NCBI GenBank assembly: GCA_035532115.1
Contig: DATKRO010000070.1
Coordinates: forward strand, 62,001 to 126,000
Reading direction: 5' to 3'
DNA: 64,000 nt
Origin: Acaudatibacter sp035532115
GTDB taxonomy: Bacteria; Pseudomonadota; Alphaproteobacteria; Caulobacterales; Caulobacteraceae
Shown: positions 41,583 to 50,409 of the stretch, in pieces
How positions within the stretch are numbered: the first letter of the stretch is position 1
Layout of the letters: every line of letters begins with the position of its first letter
The notes under the pieces: generated by a model
Databases searched by the model: none
What the model saw: only the letters and a program-made list of their open reading frames with translations
What the model was told of the DNA's origin: nothing
Program-made: the position numbers and the translations under genes

Positions 41583-44549
41583 TCACTGGGTATAGACGGA
41601 AAGCTTGGCGACGGTGGCCGCGTCGGGCGCGCCGGTGACGGCGAGGCCCTGGTCACGCTGGTAGGCGGCGATGGCGAGCTTCAGCGCCGGCGAGGCGGCG
41701 CCGTCGGTAGGCCCCTGATAGTAGCCGAGCTGGTTCAACGCCCTCTGCGCCGTGACGAGATCGGGCGAGGCCGGGCCCGGCGCGGCGGCGGCCGCACCGC
41801 CGCTCGGCGCAGGCTGGAAGTCGGCGGCGGCGCGCTCGGCGACGGCCCGGGCCTGCGGCGTCAGGAGAGCCCGCAGCCGCAGGGCGGCAGCTTTCGACTC
41901 GGCATCGCCCGCACGCGCGGCGATCAGGTACCACTTGTACGCCTCGGCCATGTTCTGGCTGACCCCGTCGCCGTGTTCATAGAGGCCGGCGAGATTGAAC
42001 TGGCTGTCCAGCAGGCCGAGATCAGCGGCGCGCCGAAACCACTCGGCGGCCATGGGCGCGCTCTTCGCACCGCCGGTCCCCTCGAAATAGTCGAGCGCCA
42101 GGTTGTGCATGGCCGCTCGGTCGCCCGCCTCAGCGGCCCGCTCCACCCAGCGGCGCGCCTCGACCGGGTCCTGCTTCACGCCGTGCTCGCCGGCCTCGTA
42201 AAGCTTGCTGAAGTAGAACTGGGCCGGCGCATAGCCGTCATCGGCGAGACGGCGCATGTCGGCGAGTCCGCCAGCCTGGCTCGCCTCGATCTTGGCCACT
42301 GCGCGCGAATATCCCGCCGCGAGATCGGCGGCGGACCGAGGCGTCATCGGACTGGGCGAAAGCGCCAGCGCCGCCAAGGGGGCGGCCTGCGTCCGCTCGC
42401 CGCCGGGCGCTCGCGACAAGGCCAGCGCGTCGGCCACGCGTTTGGGCAATTTGCCGCCGGGCTCGCCTTCCAGGAAAAGGAAGCCGCCCGCGGACAGGCT
42501 GACCGCGGCCAGCAGGCTCGCCACCATCAGGGCGCCGGTCATAGCGGAGGGCGGCCTGCCGCGCAAGCGCCCGAAACTCAGGCTCCCGAGCACGCCCTCC
42601 TTGGCTGCGCGCTTTGCAGGTCCGCGTCTTGCGGCAGGAGCGGTCTCGCCGGTCGCCCGCGCCGCCGCCCGGGCGCGCTCGATCACCTCGCGGGTGGTCG
42701 GGGGCGACACCCGCGCCGGTGCGGGGTCGGCGAACGTGGCGCCGATGGACGCTGACGCGGCCGTCGGCGGGTTCGCCGCGGCCTCGGCCCGGTCGGCCCG
42801 AGCCGGTTCGGCCTCTACCCGCGCCTCGTCGAGGTCGAAACCCTGATTGGGCTCGAGCTCGACTGCGGCGATGTCGTCCTCGTCGGTCGCATCAGCGTGG
42901 AGGATGGGCGCAACGGTGGGGAGCGCGGCCTGCGACCCGGGCTCGCCGAGGTCGGCCGCCGCCTCGAAATCGGCGTCGTCGAAAGCGGCGTCGTCGAACC
43001 CGGGAGGGGCGGCGCCTTGCGGGCGCAGGATCGGGGTGAACAGCGCCGCAGGCGCGGCCCTGGCGTACGGCCGCTCTGCCGGCGGCGCGCCGAAGCTGGG
43101 GAACGGGGCGTCGGCGAAGAGGGAGTCGTCATTCTCGGCGGGCGCCCCGAGGCGGGGCTCGCTGTCGGAGCGCCGCCGCTGGGTCTCGGCCAGCCGATCG
43201 TCGATCTTCTGACGCGCCTCGTCGAGCAGCCGCGCCGTGCGCTCCTCGCTGAGGCGGATGCGCTCGGCGAGTTCGCCGGCGGAGCGCTCCTGTCGCTGGC
43301 TGACGCGCTCGGTCACCCGGGAGACCTGCTCGCCGACGTCGTCGATGGCCTGGGCCGAACGGCGCTCGGCGACCGCGATCCGATCTGCCAGGCGCTCCGT
43401 GATGCGGGCGATCTCGCCGCCGAGTTTCTCCAGCGCCTGCGCCTGCAGCGCATCGGCGCGGGCGAGCCGGTCCTCGACGGCGCTCGCCACGCGCGACATC
43501 TGCGCACCGATGCGCTCGGCCGCCTCGGCGCTGCGGTGTTCGACGCCCTGGACCCGGGTGTTGAGGTTCTGCGCCACCTGCAGCACCTCGTGGCCCATCC
43601 GCTCCAGCGCGCCGGCGGAGCGGTGTTCGGCGGCGCGGACGTGCTCGCCCATCTCGGCCAGCGCCTGATCGACGCGCTCGAAGCGCGTCTCCGCCGCGAC
43701 GGCGAGCTGCTGGGCCAGGCTCTCGCGCACCTGATCGACGCGAGCCGAGAGATTGTCGGCAATGGTCTGGACGAGCTCGCCTGCGTCGCCTTCGACGCGT
43801 TCGAGACGTCCGTCCAGCTCGGCGCAGGCGCTTTTCAGTTCGCGGATGGCCCCGCTGGTGGCTCGCTCGGCGTGATCGAGCCGTTCGGTGCGCTCTCCGA
43901 GCTGCGCGATCGCTCCGCTCGCCGCCCGGCCGGATTCGTCGAGGCGCTCGACGCGCGCGTTGACCTGACCGATCGCATCGCGGGCGCGTCGCTCGGCCTC
44001 GTAGGCGTGCCCGGCCACCTTGCCGATGGCGCCCTCGAGGGCGCGCACCGCCTCGACTGCGCGAGGCCCCTGGTTCTCGAGTTCGATCCGGCCGAGACGG
44101 GCGGAGAGCAGACCCTGCTCGCCCTGCACCGCTTCGACCGCGCCTTCGACGCGCGCTGCAACCTGCATCTGCTCGCGCTCGCCCGCGTCGATCCGCTGTA
44201 TCACCTCGCGCACGGATCGCTCGACGCCTGCGATGGCCAGCGCCTGGCGGCTCTCGGCGCTCTCGATGCGGTCCGAGAGGCGCTCCAGGGCATCGGTCAC
44301 CCGCCGCGTCTCGTCGGCCGCGAAGAAGCGCGGCCCCTGGCCCGCGACCCCCGCCTCGGAGCGGCCCGTCGGTCGAGCCGAGGCGCCCTGGATGAAATAG
44401 TCGTGCGAAGTGGCGTCCTCGGGCTCGTCGGCCATCAGGCGCCCCAGCCACTCGTTCAGCGACATCCCCGAGCGGCGCGCCAAATCCTCCGCCACCTCTC
44501 GGCTCGCCGGATCGACCGACCTTGCGCTTCGGGGCGCCCCCGCCGTCAT
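41583..44549 (-). CDS. PodJ-like polar localisation protein
   Basis: A 988-residue protein with the domain order of Caulobacter PodJ, a polar scaffold needed for pili and holdfast. An N-terminal segment (SMSLNEWLGRLM, RRSGMSLNEW) is followed by a very long coiled coil (about residues 75-480) with repeats such as VERSVREVIQRIDAG and RSAEAAERIGAQMSRVASAV, then an acidic Pro-rich linker, one membrane helix (about 670-692), Sel1/TPR-like repeats (about 770-870: AQFYFSKLYEAGEHGV, AMHNLALDYFEG, SQFNLAGLYEHGDGV) and a peptidoglycan-binding domain at the end (ALNQLGYYQGPTDG). The periplasmic part should bind the wall. A perfect CtrA-type site lies 149 bases upstream. Confidence 0.8.
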   Translation of the reverse strand: MTAGAPRSARSVDPASREVAEDLARRSGMSLNEWLGRLMADEPEDATSHDYFIQGASARPTGRSEAGVAGQGPRFFAADETRRVTDALERLSDRIESAESRQALAIAGVERSVREVIQRIDAGEREQMQVAARVEGAVEAVQGEQGLLSARLGRIELENQGPRAVEAVRALEGAIGKVAGHAYEAERRARDAIGQVNARVERLDESGRAASGAIAQLGERTERLDHAERATSGAIRELKSACAELDGRLERVEGDAGELVQTIADNLSARVDQVRESLAQQLAVAAETRFERVDQALAEMGEHVRAAEHRSAGALERMGHEVLQVAQNLNTRVQGVEHRSAEAAERIGAQMSRVASAVEDRLARADALQAQALEKLGGEIARITERLADRIAVAERRSAQAIDDVGEQVSRVTERVSQRQERSAGELAERIRLSEERTARLLDEARQKIDDRLAETQRRRSDSEPRLGAPAENDDSLFADAPFPSFGAPPAERPYARAAPAALFTPILRPQGAAPPGFDDAAFDDADFEAAADLGEPGSQAALPTVAPILHADATDEDDIAAVELEPNQGFDLDEARVEAEPARADRAEAAANPPTAASASIGATFADPAPARVSPPTTREVIERARAAARATGETAPAARRGPAKRAAKEGVLGSLSFGRLRGRPPSAMTGALMVASLLAAVSLSAGGFLFLEGEPGGKLPKRVADALALSRAPGGERTQAAPLAALALSPSPMTPRSAADLAAGYSRAVAKIEASQAGGLADMRRLADDGYAPAQFYFSKLYEAGEHGVKQDPVEARRWVERAAEAGDRAAMHNLALDYFEGTGGAKSAPMAAEWFRRAADLGLLDSQFNLAGLYEHGDGVSQNMAEAYKWYLIAARAGDAESKAAALRLRALLTPQARAVAERAAADFQPAPSGGAAAAAPGPASPDLVTAQRALNQLGYYQGPTDGAASPALKLAIAAYQRDQGLAVTGAPDAATVAKLSVYTQ

Positions 44550-44697
44550 CCGAATCGCCTCCCAGCCTCAAGCTGGAGGGTAGCATCGATCCCTAGTGTG
44601 TAAACGACGCGCAGACGCCAAGTCTTGCGATGTCGCCGCACCCGCCGTGGACCTCGACCGCCTCCCGCAGCAGCCTTCCAGTTCTGCCGTGGTCTGG

Positions 44698-44712
44698 TTA
44701 AGCAAAGATTAA
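44698..44712. promoter_or_regulatory. CtrA-type binding site TTAA-N7-TTAA
   Basis: The pattern TTAA (44698-44701), GCAAAGA, TTAA (44709-44712) is a perfect match to the C. crescentus CtrA consensus. A third TTAA lies at 44728-44731. The site lies between the podJ-like gene and the end of the mprF-like gene, so it can serve only the former, 149 bases from its ATG. TTAA is rare in DNA of this GC content. The 223-base gap holds no gene. Confidence 0.65.
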
Positions 44713-44772
44713 GCGGCGCAGGCGCGATTAAGACTTTCGATGGGAATGACCGTCACCGACCAGGCGCGCCGC

Positions 44773-46449
44773 TCAGGCTGCCTCGAGGGCGACCGGTTCG
44801 CGCTCCTCGGACCTGCGCCCACGGCGGGCCAGGCCAGCGACGCCGCCCGAGGACAGCAGACCGACGTCGGCCATCAGGATCGGGATCGCCCATTTGCGCG
44901 CCGCGGCGATGTAGCGCGGCTGCCAGACCGGATCGTACTTGTCCTTGTAGCGGCGCACGCCGCGAAAGTTGTAGATTTCCTCGCCGCGGTCGAACAGGAG
45001 CCGTCCGACGCGCGACATGATCGGCGCGAGCGGCCGGTCCTCCAGGCCGGCCAGCGGCGCCATGCCGAAGTCGAAAGCCTGATAGCCCTCGGCGCGCCCC
45101 CAGGCGATCAGCTCGACGAACAGGAAGTCCATCACGTCCTTGGGGGCATCGTCGCCGAAGCGCATCAGGTCGATGGAGAAGGCGCCGCGTCCGGCCGTGG
45201 TCCAGAGCGTGGCGAAGGCGACGACGGCCCCGGCCGCGCGCACCGTCGCAACGGGAAACTCGGCCACGTAGGCCGAGTTGAAATGGCCGAGGCTGAAGGT
45301 TTTCTCGTCCCCGGACTGGCGCCCCAGCCAGGCTTCGGAGACGCGTTTCAGCTCCGGCATGATCTGGCGGGCGGCGCCGGCCGGGAGCACCTCGAAGGTC
45401 GCGCCTTCGTCGCCGGTCTTGCGCCAGCTGCGTCTCAGGTTGCCGCGCCGGCGGCCGTCGAGACTGAAGTTCTCGAGGGGCACCGCCGCGCTCTCGCCGA
45501 TCTTTTGGATCGAGAAGCCGAGATCGACGAGGTCGGGCAGATCCTCCGGTCCGAGCGCGTAGAAGCCCGGCCGCGCCGCATGAGCGTCGGCAAGTTCGCG
45601 GAAGCGCCAGAAGAGTTCGGTGCGTTCAGCCCTGCGCCCGACCGGCGGCCCCATGGCGATCCAGGACCGCCCGCGCACGCCGAACATCAGGAACGAGCCG
45701 CCCGACTCCGAAAACAGGAACCGTTTGTCGCCGAGCAGCGCCAGATTGGACCCTGGCTCGGCCAGTTCCGCGCGGGCGAGGATCGAGCGCACGCGCAGGA
45801 AATCCGGATCGTCGCCCACGATGACCGGCGGCGTCGCCGGCGTGGCGAGCAGCCGCCAGATGCCGAACCCCAACAGCAGGACGGCCGCCGCGGCCGAGGA
45901 GCGGATCGCACGGGCGGCGTCGGCGTCGGCGATCGCGCCCACCCACGTCTTGTCGGCGTAGTCGGCGTTCTGGAACGACCACCAGCCGACGATGGCCGCT
46001 CCCGCCACGGCCGCCAGCGCCGAGAACATCCAGCCGGGCGTCACCTCCATCCTGGAAAGCCGCGCCGCCCTGGGAAATGCGGCGCGCAAGGGCGCCATGG
46101 CGCCGAGCAGGCAGGTCAGCGCCAGCGACTCCTCCCATTGGAAGCCCTTGGTGAGCGCCAGTAGCGCGGCGAGCGGCAGCAGCAGCACGCTCGCCATCCA
46201 GGCGGCGCCCAGCCTGCGGCTGAGGCCGAACGCGATCAGCACCAGAGCGAGGCCGATGATGCTCGAAAGGAACTGACTGATCTCGATGAGCACGATGGGG
46301 GTGTAGCGAGCGAGCCAGAGGAAACGCATCGGATCGGAGGGGGTGGCGCCGGAGAACAGCAACATGACGCCCGCCGCCGCCACCGCGCCGGCTAGCACCC
46401 AGGGCGCGGCCGCAATCACCGCGGGGCGAAGTTCGCGCAACCAGCGCAT
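44773..46449 (-). CDS. MprF-like phosphatidylglycerol lysyltransferase (short form)
   Basis: A membrane protein of 558 residues. The N-terminal 200 residues have about six hydrophobic helices, and the C-terminal 340 residues form the DUF2156/MprF aminoacyltransferase domain: SNLALLGDKRFLFSESGGSF, GRSWIAMGPPVG, NLRRSWRK, FSLGHFNSAYVAEFPVA, DFGMAPLAGL and YNFRGVRRYKDKYDP. It would transfer lysine from Lys-tRNA to phosphatidylglycerol, which reduces the negative charge of the membrane. Full-length MprF (about 850) has an N-terminal flippase of eight helices; that part is missing here. AAGGAG precedes the ATG at 46449, which therefore decides the start; an upstream GTG was rejected. Confidence 0.82.
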   Translation of the reverse strand: MRWLRELRPAVIAAAPWVLAGAVAAAGVMLLFSGATPSDPMRFLWLARYTPIVLIEISQFLSSIIGLALVLIAFGLSRRLGAAWMASVLLLPLAALLALTKGFQWEESLALTCLLGAMAPLRAAFPRAARLSRMEVTPGWMFSALAAVAGAAIVGWWSFQNADYADKTWVGAIADADAARAIRSSAAAAVLLLGFGIWRLLATPATPPVIVGDDPDFLRVRSILARAELAEPGSNLALLGDKRFLFSESGGSFLMFGVRGRSWIAMGPPVGRRAERTELFWRFRELADAHAARPGFYALGPEDLPDLVDLGFSIQKIGESAAVPLENFSLDGRRRGNLRRSWRKTGDEGATFEVLPAGAARQIMPELKRVSEAWLGRQSGDEKTFSLGHFNSAYVAEFPVATVRAAGAVVAFATLWTTAGRGAFSIDLMRFGDDAPKDVMDFLFVELIAWGRAEGYQAFDFGMAPLAGLEDRPLAPIMSRVGRLLFDRGEEIYNFRGVRRYKDKYDPVWQPRYIAAARKWAIPILMADVGLLSSGGVAGLARRGRRSEEREPVALEAA

Positions 46450-46530
46450 GGAGCTCCTTTGGCCGCCCACCAGCGCCGGCGACCATAGCTGATTTGCAAG
46501 ACAGGCGCGTGCGGCTTGTGCGACTCGGGC

Positions 46531-46578
46531 TTGCCCCCCGCCTGGGCCGCGCTAAGGTGAATCCGAACAACTGTTCGG
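46531..46578 (+). promoter_or_regulatory. Promoter and palindromic operator of the acyl-CoA dehydrogenase array
   Basis: TTGCCC (46531-46536), a 16-base spacer and TAAGGT (46553-46558) form a promoter-like pair. A perfect inverted repeat CCGAAC-AACT-GTTCGG (46563-46578) covers the expected start point and ends thirteen bases before the first ATG. A dimeric repressor bound there would block transcription. No TetR or other fitting regulator gene is adjacent, so the regulator is encoded elsewhere. Inference from sequence only. Confidence 0.5.
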
Positions 46579-46591
46579 GAGATTGCCTTCC

Positions 46592-47815
46592 ATGCCCGAC
46601 TTCGGCGGCGACCTGACGGCTTTCCGCGCCGACGTCAGGGCGTGGCTGGAAGCCAACTATCCGGCCGAACTGAAGCGGCCAAATCCTCGCTCCGATCCCG
46701 AGGCGACATGGGGCGGGCGCAGGTTCGAGGGTTCCGATGATCCCCAGATCGTCTGGATGCGGCGCATGGCCGCCAGGGGCTGGACCGCGCCGACCTGGCC
46801 CAGGGCCTATGGCGGCGGCGGGCGCTCGGGAGACGAGGCGCGGGTCCTCGACCAGGAACTGGCGCGCGGCGGCTATCGGGCGCCCCTTGCCTCGTTTGGG
46901 CTGTGGATGCTGGGGCCGGTGCTGCTGGAATACGCCAGCGAGGCGCAGAAGTCCGAGCACCTGCCGAAGATCGTCCGCGGCGAGATCCGCTGGTGCCAGG
47001 GCTACTCGGAACCGGGCGCGGGGTCGGATCTCGCGTCGCTGCAGACGAGGTGCGAGGACGCCGGCGACAGGTGGCTGATCAATGGCCAGAAGATCTGGAC
47101 CAGCTACGCCGACCGCGCCGACTGGTGTTTTTGCCTGGTGCGCACCGATCCCGCAGCCAGGAAGCACGAGGGCATCAGCTTCGTGCTGATCGACATGGCC
47201 ACCCCGGGCGTAGAGACCCGGCCGATCAAGCTGATCTCCGGCGAGAGCCCGTTCTGCGAGACCTTCTTTACCGACGTCAGAATCCCGAAGACCAACCTGG
47301 TCGGTCAGATCAACAAGGGCTGGGATATCGCCAAGCGCCTGCTGCAGTACGAGCGCCAGAACATCTCCGGCGGCTTCGGCGGCGGCGGCGGCGCTGGCGG
47401 CGCGGCGGGGGATCTGGCCGAGATCGCCAAGCGATATCTGGGGTGCGACGCGGCCGGCGCGCTCGCCGACGCCGACCTTCGGGGCCGCATCAGCCGCAAC
47501 AAGATGGACTTCCAGTCCTTCAATCTGACGCTGCAGCGCATCGGCGCGGAGTCCAGGGCGAGCAACGGCCCGAGTGCGGCCACCTCGATCATCAAGTACG
47601 CCGCCGCCGCCTTCGCCCAGGAGCGCTCGGAACTGATGCTGGAGACCATGGGCGCCCAGGGACTGGGATGGGAAGGCGAGGGGTTCACGCCCGCAGAGCT
47701 GACGGCGACGCATGGCTGGCTGCGCTCGAAGGGCAATTCGATCGAGGGCGGAACCTCGGAGGTGAACATCAACGTGGTGGCCAAGCGCGTGCTCGGCTTG
47801 CCGGACCCGAAGTAG
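46592..47815 (+). CDS. Acyl-CoA dehydrogenase, array copy 1
   Basis: FAD enzyme of 407 residues that introduces the alpha-beta double bond in an acyl-CoA. First of five paralogs. The N-terminus MPDFGGDLTAFRADVRAWLE is the array signature. The FAD/substrate block IRWCQGYSEPGAGSDLASLQ (about residues 132-151), the second block GQKIWTSYADRADWCF and the C-terminal IEGGTSEVNINVVAKRVLGL follow. The presumed base of the isovaleryl-CoA dehydrogenase type is Glu254 in LLQYER; a second Glu sits at the classical C-terminal position (IEGGT). The loop after Glu254 is very Gly-rich. The ATG at 46592 follows the palindrome. Confidence 0.9.
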   Translation: MPDFGGDLTAFRADVRAWLEANYPAELKRPNPRSDPEATWGGRRFEGSDDPQIVWMRRMAARGWTAPTWPRAYGGGGRSGDEARVLDQELARGGYRAPLASFGLWMLGPVLLEYASEAQKSEHLPKIVRGEIRWCQGYSEPGAGSDLASLQTRCEDAGDRWLINGQKIWTSYADRADWCFCLVRTDPAARKHEGISFVLIDMATPGVETRPIKLISGESPFCETFFTDVRIPKTNLVGQINKGWDIAKRLLQYERQNISGGFGGGGGAGGAAGDLAEIAKRYLGCDAAGALADADLRGRISRNKMDFQSFNLTLQRIGAESRASNGPSAATSIIKYAAAAFAQERSELMLETMGAQGLGWEGEGFTPAELTATHGWLRSKGNSIEGGTSEVNINVVAKRVLGLPDPK

Positions 47816-47911
47816 GCCTCAAGCGAAGCGGCCGGACTTGCGCTGCGCCCGATTTTGGCGCGACGGATTGCGATGATTTGAACGGCGACGATTTGATCCG
47901 GAGTTGATTGG

Positions 47912-49123
47912 ATGGCTGATTTTGGCGGCGACGCCGAGGCGTTCCGAGCGGAGGCTCGCGCTTGGCTGGAAGAGAGTTTCCCCGCTGCGTTGCGGCAGAA
48001 CCCCGCCCTGCAGATGGCCGCCATGATGGGCGACGCCGAGGCGCCGCGGGCCAGAGACTGGCGCGAGCGCATGGGCGCAAAGGGCTGGGGCACGCCCACG
48101 TGGCCCAGGCAGTATGGCGGCGGCGGCCTCTCGAAGGGCGAGGCGCGGGTGCTGGCCGAGGAAATGAGCCGCATCGGCGCGCGCAATCCCATCGGCGGCA
48201 TGGGGGTGATGATGTTCGGCCCGACGCTGCTGGAGGTCGGCGACGAGGCGCAGAAGCAGCGCCACATTCCGCCGATCGTGCGGGGCGAGCTGCGCTGGTG
48301 CCAGGGCTATTCCGAGCCGGGCGCCGGCTCGGATCTGGCGTCCCTGCAGACCCGCGCCGAGGACAGGGGCGACCGCTGGCTGGTGAACGGTCAGAAGATC
48401 TGGACGTCCGGCGCCAACCTCGCCGACTGGTGCTTCTGCCTGGTGCGCACCGATCCCGGGGCCAAGAAGCACGAAGGCATTTCCTTCCTGCTGATCGACA
48501 TGAGGACGCCGGGCGTCGAGGCGCGCCCGATCCTCCTGATCAACGGGACGAGCCCCTTCTGCGAGACCTTCTTCACCGACGTGAGGGTCCCCAAGGAAAA
48601 CCTGATGGGGCCGCTCAACGGCGGCTGGAGCATCGCCAAGCGGCTCTTGCAGTTCGAGCGCGACAACATCTCCGCCGGCCTCGGCGGCGGCGCGATCGGC
48701 TCGCCACAGGCGACGGCGGGCGTGGAGGAACTGGCGAAGCGCTGCGTCGGTCTGGACGAGGGCGGCAGGCTCGCCGACGCCGATCTTCGCCGCCGCGCCG
48801 CCGACCACAAGATGGAGAACCGCGCGTTCCAGCTCACCGTCCGGCGGGCCTCGGACGAGGCCAGGTCGAACCAGGGTCCGACGGCCGCGACCTCGATCAT
48901 GAAGTATGCGGGCGCCAAGATCGCTCAGGATCGGACCGAACTCGGCATCGAGGCCCTGGGGGCGAAGGGCCTTGGCTGGGGCGGCGACGGATTTGAGCGC
49001 GACGAACTGGACCGCGTGCGCGGCTGGCTGAGGGCCAAGGCGAATTCCATCGAAGGGGGCACCTCGGAAGTGAACCTCAACGTGGTCGCCAAGCGTGTGC
49101 TAGGATTGCCCGATCCGAGATAG
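47912..49123 (+). CDS. Acyl-CoA dehydrogenase, array copy 2
   Basis: A 403-residue paralog of copy 1. The blocks LRWCQGYSEPGAGSDLASLQ, GQKIWTSGANLADWCF and PLNGGWSIAKRLLQFER (Glu249) are intact, and the classical Glu381 is kept in IEGGTSEVNLN. With copy 1 it forms the group that ends VVAKRVLGLPDP. It starts 96 bases after copy 1; the gap contains a degenerate copy of its own 5' end (GATTTTGGC-GCGACG at 47851-47865). No separate promoter was recognised, so read-through from the array promoter is likely. Confidence 0.9.
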   Translation: MADFGGDAEAFRAEARAWLEESFPAALRQNPALQMAAMMGDAEAPRARDWRERMGAKGWGTPTWPRQYGGGGLSKGEARVLAEEMSRIGARNPIGGMGVMMFGPTLLEVGDEAQKQRHIPPIVRGELRWCQGYSEPGAGSDLASLQTRAEDRGDRWLVNGQKIWTSGANLADWCFCLVRTDPGAKKHEGISFLLIDMRTPGVEARPILLINGTSPFCETFFTDVRVPKENLMGPLNGGWSIAKRLLQFERDNISAGLGGGAIGSPQATAGVEELAKRCVGLDEGGRLADADLRRRAADHKMENRAFQLTVRRASDEARSNQGPTAATSIMKYAGAKIAQDRTELGIEALGAKGLGWGGDGFERDELDRVRGWLRAKANSIEGGTSEVNLNVVAKRVLGLPDPR

Positions 49124-49182
49124 CGCGCCGGCGCGGGGCGCCGCGGCGGCCCCGGCGAAGCGATTTGCAAGGAGCGATTTCA

Positions 49183-50385
49183 ATGGCTGATTTTGGCGGT
49201 GATCTGGACACTTTCCGGGCCAAGGCGCGCACATGGCTGGAGGAAAACTTTCCCCCGTCGCTGCGCCGGGACGAAGATGCGGCCATGGAAGCGATCATGA
49301 CGGGGCAGAAGCCGTCCGCCGACGCCGAGCTGTGGCGCAGGCGCATGGGCGAGAAGGGCTGGGGCGTGCCCACCTGGCCCAAGGAGGTGGGCGGCGGCGG
49401 CCTGACTCCCGTCGAGGCCAGGGCGCTGCAACAGGAGATGGCGCGGATCGGGGCCTTCAATCCCATCGTCGGCATGGGTCCGGGCATGTTCGGCTCGACG
49501 CTGCTGGAGTACGGCACCGAGGACCAGAAGCGGCGCCATCTGCCGGCCATCGTGCGCGGCGAGCTCAGATGGTGCCAGGGCTATTCCGAGCCGGGCGCCG
49601 GCTCGGATCTCGCCTCGCTGCAGACCAAGTGCGAGGACGCCGGCGACCATTGGGTGGTGAACGGCCAGAAGATCTGGACCTCGGGCGCCCAGTACGCCGA
49701 CTGGTGCTTCTGCCTGGTGCGCACCGATCCGAAGGCCAAGAAGCACGAGGGCATCAGCTTCGTACTGATCAACATGCGCCAGAGTGGCGTGGAGACCAGG
49801 CCGATCCGGCTGATCGCCGGCTCGTCGCCGTTTTGCGAGACCTTCTTCACCAACGCCCGCGTCGAGAAGAACGACATGGTGGGCCCCTTGAACGGTGGCT
49901 GGAGCGTGGCCAAACGCCTGCTCCAGTTCGAACGCTCGGGCCAGGGCGGCATGCGCGGCCAGAGCGCCGTCTCGATCAGCGAGATTGCCAAGAAATACGT
50001 GGGCGTCGACGCCAAGGGGCGGCTGGCCGATGCCGACCTGCGCACCCGCCTCGCAGGCCATATGATCAACGCCAAGGCGCACGCCCTGACGCTGCAGCGG
50101 GCGATGAGCGAGGCGCGTGGCAATCTCAATCCCAGCGCCACCACCTCGGTGATGAAGAACTCCGGCACCCAGATCGGTCAGGAACGCGCCGAACTCACGC
50201 TGGAGATCATGGGCGTCCAGGGCCTCGGCTGGGAAGGCGAGGCGTTCACCCCCGAGGAGCGCAGCGCGGTTCGCACCTGGCTCTCGGGCAAGGCGACCAC
50301 CATCTTCGGCGGCTCCCAGGAGATTCAGAACAACATCATCTCCAAGCGGATCCTGGGCCTGCCGGATACGACCAAGTCGACGTGA
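49183..50385 (+). CDS. Acyl-CoA dehydrogenase, array copy 3
   Basis: A 400-residue paralog. AAGGAG lies eight bases before the ATG and decides the start. The FAD blocks are as in copy 1. Glu250 in LLQFER is present, but the classical C-terminal Glu is replaced by Phe375 (TTIFGGSQEIQ). It belongs with copies 4 and 5 (ends NIISKRILGLPD). The change implies that the base is the Glu of helix G, as in isovaleryl-CoA dehydrogenase and in several sterol side-chain enzymes. The substrate is unknown. Confidence 0.9.
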   Translation: MADFGGDLDTFRAKARTWLEENFPPSLRRDEDAAMEAIMTGQKPSADAELWRRRMGEKGWGVPTWPKEVGGGGLTPVEARALQQEMARIGAFNPIVGMGPGMFGSTLLEYGTEDQKRRHLPAIVRGELRWCQGYSEPGAGSDLASLQTKCEDAGDHWVVNGQKIWTSGAQYADWCFCLVRTDPKAKKHEGISFVLINMRQSGVETRPIRLIAGSSPFCETFFTNARVEKNDMVGPLNGGWSVAKRLLQFERSGQGGMRGQSAVSISEIAKKYVGVDAKGRLADADLRTRLAGHMINAKAHALTLQRAMSEARGNLNPSATTSVMKNSGTQIGQERAELTLEIMGVQGLGWEGEAFTPEERSAVRTWLSGKATTIFGGSQEIQNNIISKRILGLPDTTKST

Positions 50386-50409
50386 ACATGCAAGGCAGGC
50401 AGACGCATC

